Assembly: GCA_934591725.1 (NCBI GenBank)
Contig: CAKTPR010000100.1
Location: forward strand, 1-7,561
Length of the DNA stretch: 7,561 nucleotides
Direction of reading: 5' to 3'
From: an uncultured Oscillospiraceae bacterium
GTDB lineage: Bacteria > Bacillota > Clostridia > Oscillospirales > Oscillospiraceae
Shown here: positions 1 to 6,048 of the stretch, one piece after another
Position numbering within the stretch: position 1 is the first letter of the stretch
Layout of the letters: each line of letters starts with the position of its first letter
The notes under the pieces: model-generated
The model's database searches: none
What the model was told of the DNA's origin: nothing
Seen by the model: the letters and a program-made list of their open reading frames with translations, nothing else
Translations under genes and position numbers: made by a program

Positions 1-2
1 CT

Positions 3-143
3 ATGTTCTGTGGATGCAACAATAACAGCGGCCTCTGGCTCATTATCCTTATCATCATACTCTTCGGCTACGGCGGGAACGGCTGCGGCTGCAATAACGA
101 CTGTGGATGCAGCAATAACAACAGCTGCGGCTGCGGCTGCTGA
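3..143 (+). CDS. Small Cys/Gly/Asn-rich single-pass membrane peptide
   Basis: This 46-residue frame starts at the ATG at position 3 and ends in TGA. Its layout is MFCGCNNNSG, then a strongly hydrophobic segment (LWLIILIIILF, residues 11-21), then a Gly/Asn/Cys tail ending CGCGC. Nine of the 46 residues are Cys (3, 5, 28, 30, 34, 36, 42, 44, 46), mostly as C-G-C pairs. The unit CTGTGGATGC occurs at both 8-17 and 101-110 in the same codon phase, so the head and tail share a CGC-(N/S)-N-N motif. It resembles the tiny hydrophobic Gly-rich peptides of spore-forming Firmicutes (YjcZ-like), and clostridial versions often carry misleading chorion-protein names. Its function is unknown; metal or disulfide chemistry at a membrane or spore surface is a guess. 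The ribosome binding site would lie outside the window, so an earlier start is possible. A terminator follows directly. Confidence 0.62.
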   Translation: MFCGCNNNSGLWLIILIIILFGYGGNGCGCNNDCGCSNNNSCGCGC

Positions 144-156
144 AAGCACGCACTCT

Positions 157-189
157 AAGGGGGGGCTTCGCGCCCCCTTTTATTATTTT
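157..189 (+). terminator. Rho-independent terminator of the small Cys-rich gene
   Basis: GGGGG (159-163) pairs with CCCCC (173-177), extended inward after one G/G mismatch by GC/GC around a TTC loop and outward by AA/TT. The stem is followed by a T-rich run (TTTTATTATTTT). On the minus strand the stem is followed by CCTTAG rather than a T-run, so it would be a poor terminator for tmk, which ends at 193. Confidence 0.8.
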
Positions 190-192
190 CTG

Positions 193-867
193 TTATTTCC
201 CCAGCGCCTTAAGGACTACTGAGTATATCTCGGCGTTCTTCTCGTCCGCTTCGCGCTCGACCCCGTCCTTCATATACGGGATGCGCACCCAGCCATAGTG
301 CTCGGCCGCCATGCCCGCGGTGCGCAGGCAGCGTTCGAGATAGGCGGTATCCTTCTCGTGTATGTCGGCCTGAGTGTTGTTCTTGGCCTCGCGCCGGCGC
401 ATGCGGCGGGTGGCGGTCTCAATATCCACGTCAAGGTAAATGACGAGGTCGGGGCGCGGCAGCCCCATCTTTACATATTCAAGGTCGGCAAGCCAGTTGA
501 AGAAATCCGGAAGCTCATCATCCGGGAGCTTGCAGCCCTGATGCACGGCGTTGGAGGTCGTGTACCGGTCGGACAGGATGAGCCCGCCGTTTTCATATAT
601 CCTGCCCCAATCGTCACGGTAGGAGGCAAAGCGGTCGACGGCGTAAAAGGTCGACGCGGTATAGGCGTTGACATCGCCGGGATCGGTGCCGAAAGCGCCG
701 CCGAGGTACAGGCGCAGCAGTGCGCTGCTCTCCTTATCGTAGCGCGGGAACACAATGTGATTATAGTCTATTTTATCATTTTCCATTCTCTGGCACAGGC
801 GGCGGTACTGCGTTGATTTGCCGCTGCCGTCGATGCCTTCGAGAACGATAAGCTTTCCTTTACCCAT
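193..867 (-). CDS. tmk: Thymidylate kinase (dTMP kinase)
   Basis: Phosphorylates dTMP to dTDP with ATP in the cytoplasm, an essential step for dTTP supply. The 224 residues (family usually 200-220) begin MGKGKLIVLEG with a P-loop GIDGSGKST (11-19). The DRY motif is at 100-102, PDLVIYLDV at 139-147 forms the core strand, and an Arg-rich LID starts at RRMRRRE (154-160). A P-loop without a basic residue plus a basic LID matches the type II (bacterial) arrangement. The usual REPGG loop after strand 2 is replaced by FPRYDKESSA (40-49), closer to the FPxR form of eukaryotic enzymes. It is the last gene of the prfC unit: its start lies 9 nt after the sirtuin stop, and its GAGGG ribosome binding site overlaps that stop codon. 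No clear terminator of its own is visible. The family call is firm; the substrate is inferred from the family. Confidence 0.93.
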   Translation of the reverse strand: MGKGKLIVLEGIDGSGKSTQYRRLCQRMENDKIDYNHIVFPRYDKESSALLRLYLGGAFGTDPGDVNAYTASTFYAVDRFASYRDDWGRIYENGGLILSDRYTTSNAVHQGCKLPDDELPDFFNWLADLEYVKMGLPRPDLVIYLDVDIETATRRMRRREAKNNTQADIHEKDTAYLERCLRTAGMAAEHYGWVRIPYMKDGVEREADEKNAEIYSVVLKALGK

Positions 868-876
868 TTCTTTCCC

Positions 877-1593
877 TCAGACGCGGCTGAACACTTCGCC
901 GAGCTTCTCATGGATGACAAGGTCGGCTTCGTCGTCATAAGGCGTTGCGCTCAGGTTGACGAGCACAAGCTTATTGCCGCGGTAATAATTGATGAGCCCC
1001 GCCGCAGGGTAGACGTTCAGAGACGTGCCGCCGACGATGAGCACATCCGCATTGCGGATATAGTCGATAGACCTGCGCAGAACGTCCTCATCCAGCTGCT
1101 CCTCATAGAGGACGATATCCGGGCGGATGACGCCGCCGCAGTCACAGCGCGGCACACCCGTGCCCTTGTTGATGACGTCCGCAGGGTACGGCTTACGGCA
1201 GCGGGAGCAGTAGGCGCGCAGGATGCTGCCGTGCAGTTCAAGAACGTTTTTGCTCCCGGCGGCCTGATGCAGCCCGTCGATATTCTGCGTGACGACTGCA
1301 CGCAGCTTTCCCTCGCGCTCAAGCTCTGCAAGGCGGAGGTGGACGCGGTTCGGCTTCACGCCGTCGACAACGAGCTTCTCACGGTGGAAGCGGTAATATT
1401 CCTCAGGGTTCCTGTCAAAGAAGCTGCGGCTCAGAATAGTCTCAGGCGGGTATTTCCACTTCTGGTTATACAGGCCGTCGACGCTCCTGAAATCGGGTAT
1501 GCCGCTCTCGGTGCTGACGCCAGCGCCGCCGAAGAAAACGATATTATCGCTCTGCGCGACCATGTCGCGCAGCAGGGCTATTTTATCTTCCAT
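877..1593 (-). CDS. cobB: Sir2-family NAD-dependent protein deacylase (sirtuin)
   Basis: Removes acyl groups from protein lysines using NAD+, giving nicotinamide and O-acyl-ADP-ribose. From the start at 1593 it has 238 residues. NAD-binding GAGVSTESGIPDFR is at 23-36, TQNIDGLHQ at 102-110, and the catalytic His is in LHG (His121). The zinc site is C129-x2-C132 and C150-x-C152, and GTSLNVYPA (189-197) closes the Rossmann fold. The Tyr-x-x-Arg pair of SIRT5-type desuccinylases appears to read Tyr-x-x-His here (YRFH), so deacetylase rather than desuccinylase activity is more likely; that alignment is by eye. An ATG 24 nt upstream (1617) lacks a ribosome binding site, whereas the ATG at 1593 has AAAGGAG 10 nt upstream, so I chose 1593. 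It sits 43 nt after the preceding cyclodeaminase-like gene and 9 nt before tmk, within the same unit. Confidence 0.93.
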   Translation of the reverse strand: MEDKIALLRDMVAQSDNIVFFGGAGVSTESGIPDFRSVDGLYNQKWKYPPETILSRSFFDRNPEEYYRFHREKLVVDGVKPNRVHLRLAELEREGKLRAVVTQNIDGLHQAAGSKNVLELHGSILRAYCSRCRKPYPADVINKGTGVPRCDCGGVIRPDIVLYEEQLDEDVLRRSIDYIRNADVLIVGGTSLNVYPAAGLINYYRGNKLVLVNLSATPYDDEADLVIHEKLGEVFSRV

Positions 1594-1636
1594 GTCTCCA
1601 CCGCTCCTTTGACTCATTATAGCAAATTATGACAGC

Positions 1637-2266
1637 TTAATCATGTACTGTCTGCAAACTCTCCTCAGCCTTTGCCGTGACCTCGGCTGCCGCAGCGGAG
1701 CAGGCTTCGAGCGTAAGCTCATTCTCGCGGCGCGTCACGTAGCGGTAGGTCTCATCCGGGGACTGGGACGCGACGGAGACGATATACATCCGCGTGATCT
1801 TCACCGCGGCAAGGGCAAGCTCCGTACCCTCGGCGGCATAGCACAGCGCATCCGCCGGGCATATCGCGGAGAGCTCCTTTGCCATGTCGATGAGCTGGCT
1901 CATCATGTTGATGATCTCGGTGCAGATGCTGAGTGCGGTCTGGCGGCAGGCCTCGATCTTGCGGGCGTCGCCCTCCTTCTTTGCCATGCGCAGCGGGCCG
2001 CGGCACTTCACATCCTCGTCAATGAGGTGAACCATGTAGCCGCGGATAATGTCGCTGTTGCGGGCAATGTAGTCGACGCGGTCGTTGTTCTCAACGGTCT
2101 TTGCCGTGAGCTTCGCCGCACGGCAGATGAGCGCCGCCGCGATTGCCGCTGCGTCCGCCGCGGCACTGCCGGTCTCAAGCTTACCGTCGGGGTCGGCAAT
2201 AGCCTTGGTGAATTCGTCGGCTGGCTTGGTTCTGAAAATGTCAATGACAAGCTTCTTTTCGTCCAT
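1637..2266 (-). CDS. Divergent cyclodeaminase/cyclohydrolase-family (FTCD_C/Fch-like) protein
   Basis: A 209-residue, Ala-rich, probably all-helical protein with the layout of the FTCD C-terminal domain family (PF04961). Family enzymes act on formimino- or methenyl-tetrahydrofolate. The segments that support the call are FTKAIADPDG...TGSAAADAAAIAAAL (19-46, equivalent to the family's F-x-A-P-GGGSAAA helix start), LIDEDVKCRGPL (81-92) and the long helical 104-135 region. Two hallmark parts are altered. The PGGGS turn is reduced to ETGS (31-34), and the family's G-N-x-x-A-x-SD segment reads CPADALCYAAEG (136-147). Folate chemistry is therefore unproven and it may be a repurposed or structural homologue. 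AGGAG lies 8 nt before the ATG and overlaps the end of prfC, 13 nt upstream, which indicates co-transcription and probable translational coupling. Confidence 0.72.
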   Translation of the reverse strand: MDEKKLVIDIFRTKPADEFTKAIADPDGKLETGSAAADAAAIAAALICRAAKLTAKTVENNDRVDYIARNSDIIRGYMVHLIDEDVKCRGPLRMAKKEGDARKIEACRQTALSICTEIINMMSQLIDMAKELSAICPADALCYAAEGTELALAAVKITRMYIVSVASQSPDETYRYVTRRENELTLEACSAAAAEVTAKAEESLQTVHD

Positions 2267-2279
2267 GATAGTCGCTCCT

Positions 2280-3872
2280 TCAGTCTTTGTTAAATTCTCT
2301 GAGGCTCAGGCCCTCGTTCTTCTGCAAGGCCCAGTTGATGCACCATTCTGAGGTGAAGAGCAGAAGGTTATTGCCCTTGAAGTCCTGCACCCATTTGGTG
2401 TCGCTCGTGAGGTTGAGGTTTGCGATGTTGATATCCTCGTTCTCGACCCAGCGGACAAACTCATAGGGCATAGACCGGCGGCGGATATCCACGCCGTACT
2501 CGGTCTTGAGGCGGTATTCAAGAACCTCGAATTGCAGCACGCCGACGACGCCGACGATGACCTCCTCGACGCCGGTATACGGCTCGTGGAAGATCTGTAT
2601 CGCACCCTCCTGTGCGATCTGCGTGATGCCCTTTTCAAACTGCTTGCGCTTCATGGTGTCGATACGCTCGACGGAGGCGAAGTGCTCCGGCGCGAAGGTC
2701 GGGATGCCCTCAAATTTCACGCCCATGCCGGTTTCACAGATAGTGTCCCCGATGGAGAAGATGCCGGGATCGAACACACCGATGATGTCCCCGGCATAGG
2801 CCTCGTCGATTATCGCGCGCTCCTGCGCCATGAGCTGCTGCGGCTGCGCAAGGCGCAGCGTCTTGCCGCCCTGCACGTGGAAATACTCCTTATCGCGCTG
2901 GAAGCGGCCTGAGCAGATGCGCATGAAAGCGATACGGTCGCGGTGCGCCTTGTTCATGTTCGCCTGTATCTTGAACACGAAGGCGGAGAAGCGGCTGTCC
3001 GTCGGCTCGACGATATCCTCCCCCGACTTTCTCGGCAGGGGCGGCATGGTCATTTTAAGGAAGCTCTCAAGGAAAGGCTCAACGCCGAAGTTATTGAGAG
3101 CCGAGCCGAAAAACACGGGGCTGAGACGGCCTGCGCGGACTTCATCAATATCAAAGTCATAGCCCGCGCCGTCGAGCAGCTCTATATCGTCCGACAGCGT
3201 CTGGCGCAGCTTTGCGCCGATGAGCGAGTCGAGCTTCTCCGTCTCGTCCAGACGGCACTCGATGGCCTTGATCTTATCCTGACCGCGGTGGAACTCGTTA
3301 AAGGCGAGTATCTCCTTCTTCTCGCGGTCGTACACGCCCTTGAACTCACGGCCGCAGCCGATGGGCCAGTTCATTGGATAGGTGCCGATCCTGAACTCGT
3401 TCTCCAGCTCCTCCATAAGCTCATAGGGGCTGCGCGCCTCGCGGTCGAGCTTATTTATAAAGGTAAAGATAGGGACATGGCGCATAGCGCAGATCTTGAA
3501 AAGCTTGCGCGTCTGCGGCTCAATGCCCTTGGCCGCGTCAATGACCATGACGGCAGAGTCCGCAGCCATGAGGGTACGGTAGGTATCCTCGGAGAAGTCC
3601 TGATGGCCGGGGGTGTCAAGGATATTGATGCAGTAACCCTCGTACTCGAACTGCATGACCGAGGAGGTGATGGAGATACCGCGCTGCTTCTCAAGCTCCA
3701 TCCAGTCGGAGACGGCATGGCGCGCCGTGGCCTTGCCCTTGACAGAGCCTGCCATCTGTATCGCCCCGCCGTAAAGCAGCAGCTTCTCGGTAAGCGTTGT
3801 TTTACCCGCATCCGGGTGGGATATTATAGCGAACGTCCTGCGGCGTTCTATCTCTTCTCTGTAATCCGGCAT
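2280..3872 (-). CDS. prfC: Peptide chain release factor 3 (RF3), translational GTPase
   Basis: RF3 is the GTPase that recycles RF1/RF2 from the ribosome after peptide release. From the start used here it is 530 residues, the usual length. GTPase motifs are all present: G1 SHPDAGKTT (18-26), switch I EKQRGISITSS (61-71), G3 DTPGHQDF (86-93) and G4 NKLDRE (140-145). The rest matches RF3, including VGVVGVLQFEVLEYRL near the C-terminus. An open frame extends 19 codons upstream to 3929, but the ATG at 3872 gives the family N-terminus MPDYREEIERRRTFAI and has AAGGA 8 nt upstream. Moreover, the extension would run through the -10 element at 3909-3914. It is the first gene of a four-gene minus-strand unit (prfC, cyclodeaminase-like, sirtuin, tmk) with a strong promoter. 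Confidence 0.95.
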   Translation of the reverse strand: MPDYREEIERRRTFAIISHPDAGKTTLTEKLLLYGGAIQMAGSVKGKATARHAVSDWMELEKQRGISITSSVMQFEYEGYCINILDTPGHQDFSEDTYRTLMAADSAVMVIDAAKGIEPQTRKLFKICAMRHVPIFTFINKLDREARSPYELMEELENEFRIGTYPMNWPIGCGREFKGVYDREKKEILAFNEFHRGQDKIKAIECRLDETEKLDSLIGAKLRQTLSDDIELLDGAGYDFDIDEVRAGRLSPVFFGSALNNFGVEPFLESFLKMTMPPLPRKSGEDIVEPTDSRFSAFVFKIQANMNKAHRDRIAFMRICSGRFQRDKEYFHVQGGKTLRLAQPQQLMAQERAIIDEAYAGDIIGVFDPGIFSIGDTICETGMGVKFEGIPTFAPEHFASVERIDTMKRKQFEKGITQIAQEGAIQIFHEPYTGVEEVIVGVVGVLQFEVLEYRLKTEYGVDIRRRSMPYEFVRWVENEDINIANLNLTSDTKWVQDFKGNNLLLFTSEWCINWALQKNEGLSLREFNKD

Positions 3873-3908
3873 ATTCCTCATCCTTATATAATTGGCAATA
3901 TGTAGTAT

Positions 3909-3955
3909 ATTATATCCGCTTACGCGCAAAATGTAAAGTTTAATCGGCTTTTTTT
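3909..3955 (-). promoter_or_regulatory. Sigma-A promoter of the prfC unit with UP-like A-tract
   Basis: Read on the minus strand, -35 TTTACA (3937-3932) and -10 TATAAT (3914-3909) are separated by exactly 17 nt. A seven-A tract (3955-3949) lies just upstream of the -35, where an UP element would be. Predicted transcription start is near 3902, giving a leader of about 30 nt to the prfC ATG. This is the only strong promoter visible for the four genes. Confidence 0.82.
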
Positions 3956-3962
3956 GAAACGG

Positions 3963-3976
3963 ATACTCTTCAGTAT
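3963..3976. repeat. Small inverted repeat in the divergent promoter region
   Basis: ATACT-CTTC-AGTAT forms a perfect 5-bp stem with a 4-nt loop, extendable by G-T pairs. It lies between the two divergent promoters, upstream of both -35 elements. It could be a regulator site or chance; no T-run follows, so it is not a terminator. Confidence 0.3.
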
Positions 3977-4005
3977 TTCCCGACAGCAGGCGCTCTTCTA
4001 TGCCA

Positions 4006-4034
4006 TTGAAATTTTCGCGGCTCTATGGTAGAGT
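4006..4034 (+). promoter_or_regulatory. Predicted promoter of the secreted 5'-nucleotidase gene
   Basis: -35 TTGAAA (4006-4011) and -10 TAGAGT (4029-4034) are spaced 17 nt apart. The -10 matches four of six consensus bases. The predicted start is near 4041, with about 43 nt of leader before the AAGGAGG (4070-4076) and the ATG at 4084. It is weaker than the divergent prfC promoter. Confidence 0.55.
4021..4033. promoter_or_regulatory. Possible operator palindrome over the nucleotidase -10
   Basis: CTCTA-TGG-TAGAG is a perfect 5-bp inverted repeat around a 3-nt centre. Its right arm overlaps the predicted -10 (4029-4034), a position where a bound repressor would block polymerase. It is short enough to be chance, and no regulator is identified. 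Confidence 0.3.
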
Positions 4035-4083
4035 ATAAGCAGCTTCAGCGATCCGGCTGATAAATGATTAAGGAGGCAAAAAG

Positions 4084-5706
4084 ATGAACAGAAAATTTTT
4101 TGCGCTGCTGCTCACGCTGCTGATGATCCTCGCACTCGTGCCGGTCTCGGCATACGCGGACTCTGCAAAAAACAGCGGCACTGAAATTGCGGTACTCTTC
4201 ACCAATGACGTCCACTGCGCCGTTGATAAGAACCTCGGCTACCAGTCAGTCGCCCTCGCGAAGGAGACGCTGGAGGAGATGGGCAAGGAGGTACTGCTCG
4301 TCGACGTAGGCGATGCCGTTCAGGGCGACGCGATAGGCACGCTCTCCAAGGGCGAGTACATCATCAAGATAATGAACGAGCTTGGCTACGATGTGGCCAC
4401 GATCGGAAACCATGAGTTTGACTACGGCATGGAGCAGTTCAAGAAGCTCACCCGCCTTGCCGACTTCCCGTATGTCAGCGCGAATTTCATGGACAAGAAC
4501 GGCGAGACCGTGCTTGACGCATACTCGATGCAGAACGTCCACGGCGTGAAGATCGCCTTCGTCGGCGTCACGACACCCAAGACCATAACCTCTTCAACTC
4601 CCGCGTACTTCCAGAACGAGAAGGGCGAATGGATATTCTCCTTCTGTCAGGATGAGACGGGCGAGCTGGTGTATTCAACCGTACAGTCGGCAGTTGACGC
4701 CGCGCGCAAGGCCGGGGCAGACTACGTCATAGCGCTGGCGCACCTCGGAATAGAGAAGGACTGCGAGCCTTGGACTTCTTCCGATGTCATAAACAACACC
4801 ACCGGCATTGACGCTATGCTCGACGGGCACTCCCACTCCGTCATCGAAAAAGAGCTTGTGAAGAACAAGGACGGCAAGGAAGTCATTCTCTCCTCCACCG
4901 GCACAAAGCTTGAGAACATCGGCTGCCTGACGATCTTCGCTGACGGCAAGCTCGATGTTGAGCTTCTCAATGACGACGGCATAGGCGAATACATCGCTGA
5001 CATTCAGGAAGAGTTTGACGAGCTCGTGAACGAGGTCGTCGCACACACTGACGTTGACCTCGCCGTATATGACCCGAAGAACCCCGAAGAGCGCCTTATC
5101 CGAGTTACCGAGACTAACCTCGGCGACCTCTGCGCCGACGCATACAGGGTCATGTCCGACGCTGACGTTGCCATTGTCAACGGCGGCGGCATCCGCAGCG
5201 ACATCAAGGCCGGGGACATCACCTACGGCGATATCATAGCGGTGCACCCCTTCGGCAACTCCATGTGCGTGGTCGAGTGCACGGGGCAGCAGATACTCGA
5301 CGCGCTTGAGCTGGGCGCGTCCGCGCTCCCCGGCGAGAGCGGCGGATTCTTGCAGGTGTCCGGCATGAGCTTCACGATAGACCTGAACGTTGAATCCACG
5401 GTCAAGCGCGACAAGGACGGCCTGTTCCTCAGCGTCGACGGCGACCGCCGCGTCAAGGATGTCAAGATCGGTGACAAGGAGCTCGACCCGGAGCAGACCT
5501 ACACCCTCGCCTGCCATGACTATCTGCTGAAAAACGGCGGCGACGGCTACACGATGTTCAAGGACTGCAAGCTCACGCAGGACTGCGTGATGCTCGACAA
5601 TCAGGTGCTGATAAACTACATCGTCGATAAGCTCGGCGGCAGCGTCGGTAAGGATTATTCCGATCCCTACGGCGACGGGCGCATCACGATAATCGAAGCG
5701 AAGTAA
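4084..5706 (+). CDS. Secreted 5'-nucleotidase / UDP-sugar hydrolase family metallophosphatase
   Basis: An exported enzyme that should strip phosphate from extracellular nucleotides (AMP-type nucleotides, possibly UDP-sugars or NMN) so that the nucleosides can be taken up. The 540 residues begin with a signal peptide: K4, a hydrophobic core FALLLTLLMILALVPV (6-21), and a likely signal peptidase I cut after AYA (25). There is no lipobox Cys and no LPXTG. The N-terminal metallophosphatase domain carries two-metal ligands: D42 and H44 (TNDVH), D77 (VGD), N109-H110 (GNHEFDYG), H220 (ALAH), and H249/H251 (DGHSH). The C-terminal 5_nucleotid_C domain runs from about 318 and has NLGDLCADAYR (345-355), NGGGIRSDI (366-374), PFGN (389-392), and the substrate-loop NGGDGY (484-489). 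AAGGAGG sits 7 nt before the ATG. It is monocistronic, divergent from prfC, and ends at a strong terminator. Confidence 0.92.
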   Translation: MNRKFFALLLTLLMILALVPVSAYADSAKNSGTEIAVLFTNDVHCAVDKNLGYQSVALAKETLEEMGKEVLLVDVGDAVQGDAIGTLSKGEYIIKIMNELGYDVATIGNHEFDYGMEQFKKLTRLADFPYVSANFMDKNGETVLDAYSMQNVHGVKIAFVGVTTPKTITSSTPAYFQNEKGEWIFSFCQDETGELVYSTVQSAVDAARKAGADYVIALAHLGIEKDCEPWTSSDVINNTTGIDAMLDGHSHSVIEKELVKNKDGKEVILSSTGTKLENIGCLTIFADGKLDVELLNDDGIGEYIADIQEEFDELVNEVVAHTDVDLAVYDPKNPEERLIRVTETNLGDLCADAYRVMSDADVAIVNGGGIRSDIKAGDITYGDIIAVHPFGNSMCVVECTGQQILDALELGASALPGESGGFLQVSGMSFTIDLNVESTVKRDKDGLFLSVDGDRRVKDVKIGDKELDPEQTYTLACHDYLLKNGGDGYTMFKDCKLTQDCVMLDNQVLINYIVDKLGGSVGKDYSDPYGDGRITIIEAK

Positions 5707-5715
5707 ATATGTATA

Positions 5716-5753
5716 GCCCGTGTGCATAATGCACACGGGCGCGTTTTCCGTTT
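5716..5753 (+). terminator. Strong hairpin terminator after the 5'-nucleotidase gene
   Basis: GCCCGTGTGCA (5716-5726) pairs perfectly with TGCACACGGGC (5730-5740), an 11-bp stem with a TAA loop. GCGTTTTCCGTTT follows. It starts 9 nt after the stop codon. The T-tract is interrupted, but the stem is long and GC-rich. Confidence 0.85.
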
Positions 5754-5780
5754 GGCTTCGGCATCAGTTCTGGGCTTTAT

Positions 5781-5990
5781 CCCCTCAGGCGCTTGCGCGC
5801 CAGCTCCCTGAGTAAGCACTGAATAAATGACTGTCGGAGGCTGAGCGGCAAATTTATTCGCCTGACTTCATGAGCTTTTCTTGAAATACACAAAGTATTC
5901 CTACAAAAAGCTCATTTTGCCAGACAAAAAATTTTCTCGCTCAGCCATTCAACGCATTCATCCAGTGCTTACTAAGAAACAAGGGGAGCC
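5781..5990. repeat. Palindromic intergenic repeat, apparently split by a second element
   Basis: The left part reads CCCCTCAG, then a 5-bp hairpin GGCGC-TTGC-GCGCC (5788-5801), then AGCTCCC (5802-5808). The right part is AAGGGGAGCC (5981-5990). GCTCCC (5803-5808) and GGGAGC (5984-5989) are perfect inverted arms. From memory, clostridial genomes carry many copies of a form CCCCTCAG-hairpin-AGCTCCCCT...AGGGGAGCC in which the two arms are almost adjacent. Here they are separated by about 175 nt of another palindrome, which suggests a nested insertion. The repeat identity is recalled, not searched. Confidence 0.5.
5808..5976. mobile_element. MITE-like 169-nt imperfect palindrome
   Basis: The whole segment folds back on itself around position 5892. 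Terminal arms AGTAAGCACTG (5811-5821) and CAGTGCTTACT (5963-5973) are perfect 11-bp inverted repeats. Internal matched blocks are GGCTGAGCG (5839-5847) with CGCTCAGCC (5938-5946), ATGAGCTTTT (5870-5879) with AAAAGCTCAT (5906-5915), and AATAC (5885-5889) with GTATT (5895-5899) around the loop ACAAA. Matched blocks stay in register to within one base along the whole length. It has no coding capacity. The size, terminal inverted repeats and AT-rich centre fit a non-autonomous miniature element, or a repeat that acts as a large RNA hairpin. No clear target-site duplication is visible, and the transposase family is unknown. Confidence 0.6.
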
Positions 5991-6019
5991 ATGGTGGGCA
6001 CATTATTTTCGGACAGGTA

Positions 6020-6048
6020 TTGACATGAGCAGTCCGCAATTTTATAAT
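6020..6048 (+). promoter_or_regulatory. Perfect-consensus sigma-A promoter of the tetR-hydrolase operon
   Basis: TTGACA (6020-6025) and TATAAT (6043-6048) are both exact consensus hexamers with the optimal 17-nt spacer. The predicted start is near 6055, inside the operator palindrome, leaving a leader of about 38 nt to the ATG at 6093. Such a strong core promoter implies that control is by repression. Confidence 0.9.

Larger units (their letters stand above)
5754..6019. other. Gene-free repeat-filled spacer
   Basis: No convincing gene is present between the nucleotidase terminator and the TetR-gene promoter. Nearly all of the stretch is palindromic repeat DNA (5781-5990). A frame that opens with TTG at 5881 and runs to 6093 is mostly repeat DNA and the TetR operator, and it has no convincing ribosome binding site, so it is not called. 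The segment 5991-6019 shows nothing recognisable. Confidence 0.7.

Noticed and set aside
10..222. 70-residue Ala/Thr/Ser-rich open frame on the plus strand
   Set aside because: It overlaps the Cys-rich peptide in another frame and runs through the terminator. The Ala/Thr richness comes from reading the GGC/TGC-rich codons out of phase.
1594..1617. Upstream ATG extending the sirtuin by eight residues
   Set aside because: No ribosome binding site precedes it, while the ATG at 1593 has AAAGGAG upstream and gives the family-typical N-terminus.
910..1632. 240-residue plus-strand frame opposite the sirtuin, and similar frames opposite tmk and the cyclodeaminase-like gene
   Set aside because: All mirror conserved minus-strand genes and lack motifs; they are antisense shadows.
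2943..3905. 320-residue open frame on the plus strand opposite prfC
   Set aside because: It is antisense to the well-conserved RF3 gene, has no family signature and extends into the prfC promoter. It is a shadow of the GC-rich third codon positions.
3873..3929. 19-codon N-terminal extension of prfC
   Set aside because: It would place coding sequence across the -10 element and does not match RF3 N-termini; the ATG at 3872 has a good ribosome binding site.
4675..5736. 353-residue open frame on the minus strand opposite the 5'-nucleotidase gene
   Set aside because: It is antisense to a conserved enzyme with intact catalytic motifs, starts in the terminator hairpin and has no recognisable domain.
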